Assembly (NCBI RefSeq): GCF_024643205.1
Contig: NZ_JAMKQJ010000018.1
Span: forward strand, 45,436 to 109,435
Direction: 5' to 3'
Length of the DNA: 64,000 nucleotides
Source: Parapedobacter tibetensis
GTDB taxonomy: Bacteria > Bacteroidota > Bacteroidia > Sphingobacteriales > Sphingobacteriaceae
The stretch's first letter is position 1. Each line of letters starts with the position of its first letter. A program made the position numbers and the translations under genes. Below are positions 1-8,142 of this stretch, piece by piece. The notes below the pieces were generated by a model. The model had not been told where the DNA came from. It searched no databases and saw only the letters and a program-made list of their open reading frames with translations.

Positions 1-59
1 ATAGCAGGAGAACTAATAACAAAAAGTAATAAAACATATCATATCGTAAAATAAATTAG

Positions 60-1391
60 ATGGGTGTATTGATAATGATTGGACAAGTAGTGTTAGGCTT
101 GTCCATATTGATTGTGGTGCATGAGTTCGGTCATTTTCTGGCGGCTCGTGCATTTGGGATTAAGGTTGAGAAATTCTATTTGTTCTTTGACGCATGGGGC
201 GTCAAACTATTCAAATTCAATTATAAAGGTTGCGAGTATGGCATAGGCTGGTTGCCACTGGGTGGATATGTGAAGATAGCCGGCATGATAGATGAATCCA
301 TGGATACCGAGCAGCTGAAGGGCGAACCACAACCCTGGGAGTTCCGGTCGAAACCCGCATGGCAGCGCCTCATCGTGATGATGGGCGGGATTATCGTCAA
401 CGTCATCGTTGGGATATTTATCTTTTGGATGCTTACGTTTAAGTATGGTGAAACATATGTCAATAATGAGCGCTTGGTCAATGGCGTGGCTCCAGGAATC
501 ATAGGCCAACAGATTGGCATACAGGCAGGCGACCGGATTACGGAGATCGATGGACAGAAAGTTGTTCGGTTTAACGACATCATGAGCTCAAAAGTGCTTA
601 TGGGCAATACCACCCTAACGGTTGAACGCGGTGGGGAAACCGTTAAGATTGATGTTCCAGGAGATATCCTCAATTCGGTGGCTGACCACGACCGGAATGA
701 ATTGGTGACCGTTCGGGAACGTACCATGTCTATTTATCAAGTGATTAAAGGGAGCATTGCAGAAAAAGTAGGACTTAAGTCCGGAGACAGCATCCTACGC
801 ATTAACGATGCACCTACACCGCTTTTTTGGGATGAGGTACGTGAAATGGTTAGTGTCAATGCCGGTAAAACGATTTCACTGCTGCTGCTACGTGATGGCG
901 ATAGCGTAGCTGTTCAGGCCATAGTGCCTGATAACGGTGCATTGGGTTTTTCCGCTAAAAGAGATAACGCGATTCCCTTTGAAACGCAATATTATGGCTT
1001 TTTCGAAGCGTTACCCATAGGAGCTTCCAAGGCATGGGGCTCATTGATAGACAACGCAAAGGGCTTAGGCAAGATCGCCAAGGGTGAGTTACGTGCCGAT
1101 AAGGCAATTTCAGGCCCGGTGCGCATTGCCACCATGTTTGGTTCGGAAGTAGATTGGATTAGATTTTGGACATTGGTGGGGCTATTATCCATGGCATTAG
1201 CATTGATGAATTTCCTGCCCATACCAGCCTTGGATGGGGGACATGTGGTGTTTCTGCTGGTCGAAATGGTCCAAGGCAAGCCCTTGAGTGATAAGTTCCT
1301 CGAAAAAGCCCAAGTCGCAGGCTTCTTCATTCTATTGGCGCTGATGGTGTTTGTCTTTGGTAATGATATTATCAAGATTGTGAATAAGTAG
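60..1391 (+). CDS. rseP: RIP metalloprotease RseP (site-2 protease)
   Basis: Inner-membrane zinc metalloprotease of the S2P/M50 family. It cleaves transmembrane substrates such as anti-sigma factors and leftover signal peptides within the membrane. The zinc-binding HEFGH motif lies in the first membrane helix at residues 21-25, and the third zinc-ligand region (NFLPIPALDGGH) lies near residues 384-395. Two PDZ-like domains lie between them, around residues 130-300. The 443-residue length fits the family. The start at 60 gives a short hydrophilic N-terminus; an in-frame ATG at 75 is also possible. The presence of FecR-type anti-sigma factors elsewhere in the window makes an S2P functionally relevant, but a link to those particular proteins is inference. 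The upstream neighbour lies outside the window. Confidence 0.96.
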   Translation: MGVLIMIGQVVLGLSILIVVHEFGHFLAARAFGIKVEKFYLFFDAWGVKLFKFNYKGCEYGIGWLPLGGYVKIAGMIDESMDTEQLKGEPQPWEFRSKPAWQRLIVMMGGIIVNVIVGIFIFWMLTFKYGETYVNNERLVNGVAPGIIGQQIGIQAGDRITEIDGQKVVRFNDIMSSKVLMGNTTLTVERGGETVKIDVPGDILNSVADHDRNELVTVRERTMSIYQVIKGSIAEKVGLKSGDSILRINDAPTPLFWDEVREMVSVNAGKTISLLLLRDGDSVAVQAIVPDNGALGFSAKRDNAIPFETQYYGFFEALPIGASKAWGSLIDNAKGLGKIAKGELRADKAISGPVRIATMFGSEVDWIRFWTLVGLLSMALALMNFLPIPALDGGHVVFLLVEMVQGKPLSDKFLEKAQVAGFFILLALMVFVFGNDIIKIVNK

Positions 1392-1524
1392 CTTTTAGTT
1401 ATGAAATTGCTCATTCGACCATGCGCAGATACGCGAATAAACGAAACCCGACGTAGGAGGGTTCATTGATGCCTTTAAAAGCAAGCAGGAAATCAATAAT
1501 AAGCAAACCAACAAATAAACAAAA

Positions 1525-1974
1525 ATGGAAAGACGCAAGTTCATCAAACAGACAGGAGCAGCAGTTGCGTTAGCCGGTACTGGTGCCGGATTGCTAGCAG
1601 CATGTGCTTCGCCCTCAACAAATCAAGAAACGGAAGAAACTATGGAAAACGAAGAAGTAATTGCACATTACGTGCTTTTTTGGCTCAATGACGACCTCTC
1701 CGAAGACGAGATCAATAATTTTGTAGGCTTTTTTGAGGTGTTGAAAACAATCCCGACAATCAAATCATTGCATTATGGACGGGCAGCCAATACCCATCAG
1801 CGAGACGTGGTAGACAATAGCTTTACCTACAATCTTCTGGTGTTTTTCGATACCATGGATGACCTGAATGTATACGAAACACATCCGATACACGTTGAAG
1901 CCATCGAAAAATATTCAAAATATTGGCGAAAGGTAGCCGTACATGACTCCATGTTGAAGCAGGCCGTGAAATGA
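1525..1974 (+). CDS. Dabb-domain (stress-responsive alpha/beta barrel) lipoprotein
   Basis: This is a 149-residue exported protein. The N-terminus has a twin-arginine-like MERRKFIKQTG motif, a hydrophobic stretch and a lipobox ending in Cys27 (GLLAACAS), so Tat-dependent export and lipidation are likely. Residues 45-145 match the dimeric ferredoxin-like Dabb fold: an initial HYVLFWL strand, a central SLHYGR segment, and a conserved ETHPIHVEAIEKY helix near the end. The biochemical function of such Dabb proteins in Bacteroidota is generally unknown. The gene is preceded by an A-rich leader without a Shine-Dalgarno sequence and followed 56 bp later by the YwbE-like gene, so the two may be co-transcribed. 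Confidence 0.85.
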   Translation: MERRKFIKQTGAAVALAGTGAGLLAACASPSTNQETEETMENEEVIAHYVLFWLNDDLSEDEINNFVGFFEVLKTIPTIKSLHYGRAANTHQRDVVDNSFTYNLLVFFDTMDDLNVYETHPIHVEAIEKYSKYWRKVAVHDSMLKQAVK

Positions 1975-2030
1975 AGAGCATTGAGCGCAGATAGCTGAAT
2001 GCCGACGGCTGGAAGCAGATAACCGATAAC

Positions 2031-2225
2031 ATGGACGGAAAACAACGTAAAGACATCTATCCGGGTCTGGGGGTGGCCATCATCCTCAAGAAGGACCAAC
2101 GTACCGGAAAGCAGACGGAGGGCGTGGTGAAGGATATCCTTACCTCGGCACCTTATCATTCCCGCGGCATCAAAGTCCGGCTGGAAGATGGACAAATAGG
2201 TCGTGTGACGGAGATATTGAGATAA
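2031..2225 (+). CDS. YwbE family protein (DUF2196)
   Basis: A 64-residue basic protein that matches the short YwbE/DUF2196 family in size and sequence. Visible features are GLGVAIILKKDQRTGKQTEG near the N-terminus and a HSRGIKVRLEDGQIGRV segment that resembles a KOW-like small beta-barrel. The family is conserved but uncharacterised; a nucleic-acid-binding role has only been guessed from the fold. The gene starts 56 bp after the Dabb gene and is followed by a hairpin shared with the convergent gene fragment. Confidence 0.85.
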   Translation: MDGKQRKDIYPGLGVAIILKKDQRTGKQTEGVVKDILTSAPYHSRGIKVRLEDGQIGRVTEILR

Positions 2226-2235
2226 ATAAAAATCC

Positions 2236-2254
2236 CATAGGTTTATCACCTATG
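2236..2254. terminator. Bidirectional hairpin terminator
   Basis: A perfect 6-bp stem (CATAGG/CCTATG, 7-nt loop) sits between the convergent YwbE-like gene and the T9SS fragment. T runs on both sides (aggtttta on the plus strand, attttt on the minus strand) are compatible with termination in both directions. Similar AAACCT/AGGTTT-type hairpins occur at 36437-36484 and 40389-40422. Confidence 0.6.
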
Positions 2255-2268
2255 AGGTTTTAGGAAGG

Positions 2269-2940
2269 TCAATTGTTTGTATTCCTGATAAGGGTTATAA
2301 AGCCTTTGAACGTCTGCCAACGCCCCGTATGTGGCTTAAGCTCCAATATGTAATAGTAGGTGCCTTCAGCTAAGCTGCTGCCGTTCCAGTCGTTTTGATA
2401 ACGGTTGGACTTAAAGACCTCATTGCCCCATCGGTTGAAGATGGATATGCGGTTTTCCGCGAAAAACTCCAATCCACGGATTTCAAAGTAATCATTTAAC
2501 CCATCACCGTTTGGCGTGAAGACATTCGGGATACTCAGGGAGATGATCCCGACCAATGCCGTAGCTTCGTTATTTTGTAGATTGTTGTCTTCTTCCGTGC
2601 TGACGACAGTAGCCAGGTGAGCGGTACTGCCCGCGTTATCGGCGGTGACCGAGATGGTCAGTGTTTCGGACTGCCCGGCGTTCAAATCTCCTGGGTGCCA
2701 TAAGATTTCACGACTGTCACTCAGGTATTCAAAGGTGCCTGCGTAATTTCCCAGTATTTGCTTGTAAGATACCTGCTCCGGCAGTATTGCTCTGACCAGT
2801 ACCCCGGTGGCAGGCCCCACACCATGGTTCGTAATCATCAATTGGTAAGAGAAATCGTTTCCAAGTAACACCATGGGCTGGGCTGGGGTGTTGCGGATCT
2901 GCATGTCTACCATGATGGGTTCCCCATCCGGATCTACGAT
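2269..2940 (-). pseudogene. Truncated gliding-motility/T9SS surface protein (DUF11 + C-terminal sorting domain)
   Basis: The open frame encodes about 220 residues: a DUF11-like beta-sandwich (residues 10-105, MQIRNTPAQPMVLLGNDFSY to LATVVSTEEDNNLQNNEATA) followed by a gliding motility-associated C-terminal (type B T9SS sorting) domain, recognised by PNVFTPNGDGLNDYFEI, ISIFNRWGNEVFKS and GTYYYILEL. There is no signal peptide. Coding similarity (VIVDPDGEPIMVDM) extends upstream of the first ATG (2913) until a stop codon just beyond 2950, and nothing recognisable continues further upstream. It therefore looks like the 3' end of a much larger exported protein whose 5' part has been deleted. Such tails normally direct secretion through T9SS; without a signal peptide this one should be non-functional. 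Confidence 0.75.
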
Positions 2941-2949
2941 GACTTGTAC

Positions 2950-3246
2950 GATACTTTATCCAATTTGTCTATCAGATGCTGACAGCATTCGTCCTAAGAC
3001 ATGGTCGCCCACGCTATGCGATAATTGGTGTAAAAACTCAATAAAATAACTAGCTAAGATTTATTAAAATTCACTATTCTATCGTCTTTTCATCGTCTTT
3101 TTATCGTAAATTAATCGTCTTTATTACGATAAAAAAACGATTAATTTACCTTATATAGATGATAAATTATAAATTTAATACTGATATTAGCTTATTATTT
3201 TAGTCAGTTTATTTAAGAAATTGTCAGGATTTGGCTATACTTGCAT
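2950..3246. other. AT-rich intergenic region with an inverted repeat
   Basis: No gene is visible. The stretch is AT-rich compared with its surroundings and carries several copies of the short word ATCGTCTTT (3081-3121). It also has a 13-bp perfect inverted repeat, GTAAATTAATCGT (3106-3118) and its complement (3137-3149), with an 18-nt loop. This lies directly upstream of the first DUF6266 gene and could be a regulatory or recombination site; function unknown. Confidence 0.5.
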
Positions 3247-3900
3247 ATGGGAACGATCAAAGAAGGTATCAATGGCCCGTTCAGGGGAAAGGCCGGAAGC
3301 GTAATTGGGAGCAGTTGGCGGAAGATCAACTACATCAAGGGACTGCCCCGTTTCAAGAAGAAGCGAGTCCCCTCCACCGGACAGGCGTTGCAACGGGAGA
3401 AATTCGCGTTGCTGAACCATTTCCTCTACCCGCTGTCGGGCATCCTGGAGACAGGTTTCAAGCAGTTCACGGGTGCCGCCACCGGCCGGAACGCGGCTTT
3501 CCGATACAATTACGACCATGCTTTCCTCGTCGAAGACGGTGAAGTCAAGTTGGATTACCCGGCTTTGCAGCTCAGCCACGGATCGCTGTTCACGGCGGGC
3601 GACGAAAAGGCCGAGGTGGATGGTGATATCCTGTATGTTTCCTGGAACCCCGATACCTACGGCATGGGCGGGATGATGGATGACACGGCTTGCATTGTCG
3701 TGTACGATGAAACCCTCGAAGTGCTGCTCAGGAACGATATGACGGCAATCCGCCATGACGGGGGCGATCAGGTACGTATTATCAAAGATACAGATGCCCA
3801 CAGTAGCGATTTGCATGTCTGGCTTTTCTTTGCCGATAAGCTGGGTAGGCATGTTTCAAAGACGGTGTACATCCCGGTTGAACATAAACTTAACCCTTAG
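3247..3900 (+). CDS. DUF6266 family protein
   Basis: A 217-residue protein beginning MGTIKEGINGPFRGKAGSVI, the typical start of DUF6266 proteins, which are small, Bacteroidota-specific and of unknown function. The ATG at 3247 is preferred to the TTG at 3241 because the family starts at this Met-Gly. No signal peptide or membrane segment is seen. The C-terminal half (SLFTAGDEKAEVDGDILYVS, LHVWLFFADKLGRHVSKTVY) looks like a beta-rich domain. The next gene, 8 bp downstream, is a divergent paralogue, so the two probably form an operon and may interact. GC content is higher than in the flanking AT-rich DNA. Confidence 0.8.
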   Translation: MGTIKEGINGPFRGKAGSVIGSSWRKINYIKGLPRFKKKRVPSTGQALQREKFALLNHFLYPLSGILETGFKQFTGAATGRNAAFRYNYDHAFLVEDGEVKLDYPALQLSHGSLFTAGDEKAEVDGDILYVSWNPDTYGMGGMMDDTACIVVYDETLEVLLRNDMTAIRHDGGDQVRIIKDTDAHSSDLHVWLFFADKLGRHVSKTVYIPVEHKLNP

Positions 3901-3908
3901 GAGTGGCC

Positions 3909-4475
3909 ATGGAATTTTTCTACGACAGGAGCAAACCCAAGAAGAAAGAGCAATCGTACGGCAAACTGGCCGTGCAGCAACGCATGCGTTTGGCCATGGC
4001 CTTTCTCAACCCGCTGAGGCAGGTCATTGCGGAAAGCTGGATGAACCAAGGCAACGGCAGTAAAAGCAAAGCGTTCGGCCAGGCGCTCAAAAAGCTGATG
4101 CAGGATGCCGTCGAGGGGCATTACCCCGACCAGCGGATCCTTCCCGAGCGGGTGGCGGTAAGCACCGGTATACTGCCCGGCCTCCAAGTCGGAGATGTGG
4201 TGCTCGGGTCGGCCGAACTAGAGGTTTATTTCTCAAGTGAACCGAATCCCATGGCCAGCCCGAGCGACCAGGTGGTGCTGGTGGTGTATAGCCCCGAAGA
4301 AGGCATCGCCGGACGGAATACGCATGCCTGCATCCGGAGCGAAGGATACATCAGAGTCGACCTGCCCCCGCAGCTCCGCTCGGTGGCTTTCCACGTGTAC
4401 ATCTTCGTGCATAACGCTAGGAAAAAACAATACAGCCGGAGTGTTTATGTGGGGGTATTGGGGCCTCAGGAATGA
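3909..4475 (+). CDS. DUF6266-like protein (paralogue of the preceding gene)
   Basis: A 188-residue protein that shares the architecture of its upstream neighbour: a basic N-terminus, a helical segment (QRMRLAMAFLNPLRQVIAES) and a C-terminal beta-rich part ending in VAFHVYIFVHNARKKQYSRS-type sequence, which parallels LHVWLFFADKLGRHVSKTVY in the first protein. It is more diverged from the DUF6266 consensus and lacks the MGT start. The ATG at 3909 follows the upstream stop by 8 bp, indicating translational coupling in one operon. Function unknown. Confidence 0.7.
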   Translation: MEFFYDRSKPKKKEQSYGKLAVQQRMRLAMAFLNPLRQVIAESWMNQGNGSKSKAFGQALKKLMQDAVEGHYPDQRILPERVAVSTGILPGLQVGDVVLGSAELEVYFSSEPNPMASPSDQVVLVVYSPEEGIAGRNTHACIRSEGYIRVDLPPQLRSVAFHVYIFVHNARKKQYSRSVYVGVLGPQE

Positions 4476-4585
4476 ACGGAAGTCCGAAGACGCTATCGAC
4501 AGTGCCACCATACTAGTGCTATTGTATGCTTAGACAAGAAACGAGGAATAATTAAGAAACAAGTTTTTCGATGAAAGCGTGCCTG

Positions 4586-4843
4586 TTAATAATGCCCTTT
4601 CAATGAATATACGACAAGCTGTCCAGATTCAACTTTATACACATAACGGTCGACTTGGTTGATTCTTCTAGACCATTTGCCGCTTAGATCGTGTTTTAAA
4701 GGTTCGGGTTTGCCAATTACCTTGTAAGGTGATTCGAGAATGGCTTCGGTCAATTGCGATATTTTTTTAAGTGTAGATTTGTTACCTGTTTTCTGCCAAT
4801 ACGTTAAATCATCAATGGCCTCTGGGAGAAAAGTTACTTCCAC
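4586..4843 (-). CDS. Txe/YoeB family ribosome-dependent mRNA interferase toxin
   Basis: An 85-residue RelE-superfamily toxin of the Txe/YoeB type. Its typical elements are a start with FLPEAIDDLTYWQKTGNK, the central PEPLKHDLSGKWSRRI block and a terminal YSLKGHY, where the family has its conserved catalytic His-Tyr end. YoeB toxins cleave mRNA in the ribosomal A site. The start codon overlaps the 3' end of the upstream antitoxin gene by 10 bp, the usual antitoxin-toxin order. All visible signature residues are intact, so it is probably functional. Confidence 0.9.
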   Translation of the reverse strand: MEVTFLPEAIDDLTYWQKTGNKSTLKKISQLTEAILESPYKVIGKPEPLKHDLSGKWSRRINQVDRYVYKVESGQLVVYSLKGHY

Positions 4844-5043
4844 AACGCTTCTAATTCTGCAATGGTCATCTTTGTACCTTCGCCTCTCTCCAAGGCTTCA
4901 TCTCCCCGCTTGATTTTTGCCACAAAGGCTTCATCGTATGGAGATTCATCAGCTTTTCTGAAATTAACACCCAAAGCCTTCAGTACTGCCTTAATGGCGG
5001 CTAATTGCTTCTTATTATGTGGCTCTACGATCAGCGTTTCCAT
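4834..5043 (-). CDS. DUF2683-like antitoxin of the Txe/YoeB pair
   Basis: A 69-residue protein from the ATG at 5043 (METLIVEPHNKKQLAAIKAV). This start fits the short antitoxins typically paired with YoeB/RelE toxins in Bacteroidota; a longer frame to 5199 has no family support. The N-terminal half looks like the structured domain. The acidic C-terminus (RGEGTKMTIAELEALWK) should wrap the toxin. It overlaps the toxin gene by 10 bp. Antitoxins of such pairs usually autoregulate the operon, but no operator was identified here. Confidence 0.8.
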   Translation of the reverse strand: METLIVEPHNKKQLAAIKAVLKALGVNFRKADESPYDEAFVAKIKRGDEALERGEGTKMTIAELEALWK

Positions 5044-5344
5044 AATTACAAATGTACAAATATTTACTGTAATCTTCCGTAAATTCGTGGTCATCTTCAC
5101 AAAAAAATCACACGCTTTCCGTCCACTTTCGATTTTCAGGTTACTTACTCGTAAGTATCGGGGCAACCCCATCAAATTGGAAACGCTATTTTTTTTCAAA
5201 AATCACATCAACACACCGGATGTACCTTTCTATGGCAGATATGTAGGATCCGTCTTCAATGGCCTTTTGAAATATCGTTAGTATATCCTAATCTTTGCGG
5301 TTGCGGTAAGCACAAAAAAATTTCCTAGTTATTCCATAAATCCT
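5044..5344. other. Intergenic region without recognisable gene
   Basis: It lies between the divergent antitoxin gene and the carA leader. It should contain the promoter of the toxin-antitoxin operon on the minus strand. Open frames across it on either strand resemble no known protein and look accidental. Confidence 0.4.
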
Positions 5345-5352
5345 TACCTTTG
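5345..5352 (+). promoter_or_regulatory. Candidate -7 box of the carA transcript
   Basis: TACCTTTG matches the Bacteroidota -7 consensus TAnnTTTG. A clear TTG at -33 is not seen, so confidence is limited. Transcription starting shortly after would give a leader of about 200 nt before the carA start codon. Confidence 0.4.
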
Positions 5353-5397
5353 TCCCTCGTGAAAATTGAAGTAGCATACTTCAGGACGAAATACCCC

Positions 5398-5467
5398 AAA
5401 CCCAGAAATCTTTCAGGTGGGTTTTGCTTTTTTAATACGTTTTTGGGCCCGATAAGGGCTTTTTTTA
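5398..5467 (+). promoter_or_regulatory. Putative attenuator hairpins in the carA leader
   Basis: Two consecutive hairpins lie between the putative promoter and carA. The first is AAACCCA (5398-5404) with TGGGTTT (5418-5424), followed by a T-rich tract. The second is GCCC (5447-5450) with GGGC (5456-5459), followed by seven T residues. Both resemble intrinsic terminators placed inside a leader, as expected for transcription attenuation of a pyrimidine/arginine gene. The regulator and signal are not evident. Confidence 0.45.
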
Positions 5468-5561
5468 TGGATAAGGGTGTAAGACAAGGCTCCGGTATGG
5501 ATGAGCACCCTACTTTATGTACGATTACAAATACAAACCATCAATAGATAGATTACAACGA

Positions 5562-6659
5562 ATGACCAACTACAGCAAACTGCCGGCGATTTTACTACTG
5601 GAAGACGGCACCGTCTACCATGGCAAGGCTGCCGGGAAAATCGGCACCACCACAGGCGAGATTTGTTTCAATACCGGCACCACCGGTTATCAGGAGATCT
5701 TTACGGATCCTTCCTACTATGGCCAAATCATGGTGACCACCAATGCCCATATCGGCAATTACGGAATCACGGTGAACGAATCCGAATCGGAGCGGATACA
5801 GATCGCTGGTTTGGTCTGCAAGAACTACAGCGTAATCTACAGCCGGAAGATGGCCGACTCATCCATCCAAAAATATTTCGAGGATGGCAACCTGGTGGGT
5901 ATCTCGGATATCGACACCCGCTCATTGGTGCGTCATATCCGCAACAAGGGTGCGATGAACGCCATTATATCGTCCGAAACCTCGGATGTGGAAGAACTCA
6001 TGCAACAGTTAGTCAAAGTCCCCTCCATGGCTGGCTTGGAGCTTTCATCAGCAGTGACCACAGAACAACCATATTATTATGGTAATGAAGACGCTTCACA
6101 TCGCGTAGCCGTGCTGGATTTGGGTATCAAAAAGAATATCCTCCGCAATTTCGATACGCGTAAGGTGTATGCCAAGATATTCCCTGCTAAGACCACTTTT
6201 GCTGAAATGGAGGCTTGGGCGCCCCAGGGTTATTTCATTTCCAATGGCCCCGGCGACCCCGCAGCCATGGATTATGCCGTGCAGACAGTAAAGGATATCC
6301 TCGCTTCCGATAGACCGTTGTTTGGGATTTGCTTAGGGCATCAATTATTGGCCTTGGCCAATGATATACGTACCAAGAAGATGTTCAATGGACACCGGGG
6401 AATCAATCATCCCGTGAAGAATGTGATCATTGACAGGTGTGAAATCACAAGCCAAAACCATGGATTCGGCGTGGTGGCCGAAGACATCAAAAACTCAGAC
6501 AAGGTGGAGATCACGCATGTGAACCTCAACGATAAATCCATCGAGGGCATACGGGTAAAGGGCAAGAGGGCCTTCTCGGTGCAATACCATCCCGAGTCGT
6601 CACCCGGCCCGCATGATTCGCGCTACCTGTTTGACGATTTCTTGACCATGTTGGCGTAG
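5562..6659 (+). CDS. carA: Carbamoyl-phosphate synthase small subunit
   Basis: Glutamine amidotransferase subunit that supplies ammonia to CarB for carbamoyl phosphate, feeding pyrimidine and arginine synthesis. The 365-residue protein has the CPSase small-chain N-terminal domain (FNTGTTGYQEIFTDPSYYGQ) and a class I GATase domain with nucleophile Cys257 in GICLGHQ and the His343/Glu345 pair in the HPES motif. The start at 5562 (MTNYSKLPAILLLEDG) is chosen because homologues begin there; the in-frame ATG at 5517 adds 15 residues that look non-conserved. carB is not adjacent. A long leader with two terminator-like hairpins precedes it. Confidence 0.96.
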   Translation: MTNYSKLPAILLLEDGTVYHGKAAGKIGTTTGEICFNTGTTGYQEIFTDPSYYGQIMVTTNAHIGNYGITVNESESERIQIAGLVCKNYSVIYSRKMADSSIQKYFEDGNLVGISDIDTRSLVRHIRNKGAMNAIISSETSDVEELMQQLVKVPSMAGLELSSAVTTEQPYYYGNEDASHRVAVLDLGIKKNILRNFDTRKVYAKIFPAKTTFAEMEAWAPQGYFISNGPGDPAAMDYAVQTVKDILASDRPLFGICLGHQLLALANDIRTKKMFNGHRGINHPVKNVIIDRCEITSQNHGFGVVAEDIKNSDKVEITHVNLNDKSIEGIRVKGKRAFSVQYHPESSPGPHDSRYLFDDFLTMLA

Positions 6660-6696
6660 CGCTAGGGGGCAAGAAGCTGATAGCCGATAGCTTAAT

Positions 6697-6727
6697 TTTG
6701 CAAGTTTGTATTAAATCGATATATTTG
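6697..6727 (+). promoter_or_regulatory. Promoter of eno
   Basis: TTTG at 6697-6700 is separated by exactly 19 nt from TATATTTG at 6720-6727, an excellent match to the Bacteroidota housekeeping consensus TTTG-N19-TAnnTTTG. The start codon follows about 80 bp downstream. Confidence 0.75.
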
Positions 6728-6808
6728 GCAAACAAAATTGATAGTGTATTGTTTACACTAAGTTCAGGGATGTCACTATATTATAGATAACCATAAAATA
6801 GAAAATAC

Positions 6809-8104
6809 ATGAGTTTGATCATCGACGTACATGCGCGCCAAGTGTTGGATTCGCGCGGTAATCCTACCATCGAGGTAGACGTAACAACAGAAAACGGTTT
6901 TGTAGGCCGTGCGGCCGTTCCTTCGGGGGCTTCAACAGGGATACATGAAGCGGTTGAATTGCGGGATGGTGATAAGTCCAAATACCTTGGGAAAGGCGTT
7001 TTAAAGGCTGTAGAGAACGTAAACATCAAAATTGCGGATGCGTTGCAAGGGATAGATGTTTTCGAGCAAAATGCGATAGACCGGGTAATGATTGAGCTTG
7101 ACGGTTCGGAGAATAAAGGCAATTTGGGGGCAAATGCAATTCTGGGTGTTTCATTGGCCGTTTCGAAAGCGGCAGCGCAAGAAAGTCGCCAACCTTTGTA
7201 TCGCTACATCGGCGGTGTCAATGCCAATACACTTCCCATCCCGATGATGAATATCATTAACGGCGGTTCCCACTCTGATGCACCCATCGCTTTCCAAGAA
7301 TTTATGATCATGCCCGTGGGTGCACCTTCATTTTCGGAGGCTTTGCGCTGGGGGGCAGAAGTGTTCCATACCCTGAAGAAAACCCTGCACGACCGTGGCC
7401 TATCTACCGCCGTGGGCGATGAAGGAGGCTTTGCGCCGTCGTTCGATGGCACGGAAGATGCGATCGAGACGATTTTGAAAGCCATCGAAACCGCAGGATA
7501 CAAAGCGGGAGACGATATTTACCTGGCGCTGGATTGCGCAGCATCCGAATTCTACAAAGACGGCAAATACGATTATACCAAATTCGAAGGTGACAAAGGC
7601 GCCATCCGCACCAGTGATGAGCAAGCGGCTTATTTGGCTGAATTGAGTTCGAAATATCCCATCATCTCCATCGAAGATGGTATGCATGAAGACGATTGGG
7701 ACGGTTGGAAAGTGTTGACGGAAAAAATCGGCGCAAACGTACAGCTAGTAGGGGACGACTTGTTCGTAACCAATACCAAACGCTTGCAACAAGGGATTGA
7801 TACCGATACGGCAAACTCCATCCTGGTGAAAGTGAACCAAATCGGTTCCCTGACGGAAACCATCAATGCCGTATCCTTGGCACAGACCAACGGATATACT
7901 TCCGTGATGAGCCACCGCAGCGGCGAGACGGAGGATTACACCATCGCGGATTTGGCTGTGGCGCTTAATTGCGGGCAGATCAAAACTGGATCTGCATCGC
8001 GTTCCGATCGGATTGCCAAGTACAACCAGTTGCTCCGTATCGAAGAGGAATTAGGGAGCAATGCGAAGTTCTTGGGTAAGGATTTTAAGTTTGCCAAGAA
8101 ATAA
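6809..8104 (+). CDS. eno: Enolase (phosphopyruvate hydratase)
   Basis: Cytoplasmic glycolytic enzyme converting 2-phosphoglycerate to phosphoenolpyruvate. The 431-residue length is standard. Visible motifs are the N-terminal ARQVLDSRGNPTIEVDV, substrate loop GASTGIHEAVELRDGD, metal ligands in YLALDCAASEF, ISIEDGMHEDDWDGW and LVGDDLFVTN, and the signature ILVKVNQIGSLTET followed by MSHRSGETED. It has its own promoter and a strong downstream terminator, so it is probably monocistronic. Confidence 0.98.
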   Translation: MSLIIDVHARQVLDSRGNPTIEVDVTTENGFVGRAAVPSGASTGIHEAVELRDGDKSKYLGKGVLKAVENVNIKIADALQGIDVFEQNAIDRVMIELDGSENKGNLGANAILGVSLAVSKAAAQESRQPLYRYIGGVNANTLPIPMMNIINGGSHSDAPIAFQEFMIMPVGAPSFSEALRWGAEVFHTLKKTLHDRGLSTAVGDEGGFAPSFDGTEDAIETILKAIETAGYKAGDDIYLALDCAASEFYKDGKYDYTKFEGDKGAIRTSDEQAAYLAELSSKYPIISIEDGMHEDDWDGWKVLTEKIGANVQLVGDDLFVTNTKRLQQGIDTDTANSILVKVNQIGSLTETINAVSLAQTNGYTSVMSHRSGETEDYTIADLAVALNCGQIKTGSASRSDRIAKYNQLLRIEEELGSNAKFLGKDFKFAKK

Positions 8105-8141
8105 AATTTACGGGGGGGGGGGCAATCCCCCCATAAATTTT
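8103..8141. terminator. Strong terminator between eno and the GH43 gene
   Basis: A long stem pairs AAAATTTA plus a G run with a C run plus TAAATTTT. It sits between the convergent eno and GH43 genes and can terminate both. One arm holds an 11-G homopolymer (8112-8122), a place where sequencing length errors are likely. Confidence 0.8.
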
Positions 8142-8142
8142 G

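Noticed and set aside
3081..3150. ATCGTCTTT repeats as a CRISPR or iteron origin
   Set aside because: Copies are short, irregularly spaced and without spacers; no replication gene is near. Kept only as a possible regulatory inverted repeat.
5350..5547. Leader open frame upstream of carA as an attenuator leader peptide
   Set aside because: It would use a TTG start at the putative promoter itself and has no run of regulatory codons (Arg or similar); the hairpins alone are the stronger signal.
5517..5561. Upstream ATG as the carA start
   Set aside because: The 15 extra residues are not family-like; MTNYSKLP at 5562 matches where CarA homologues begin.
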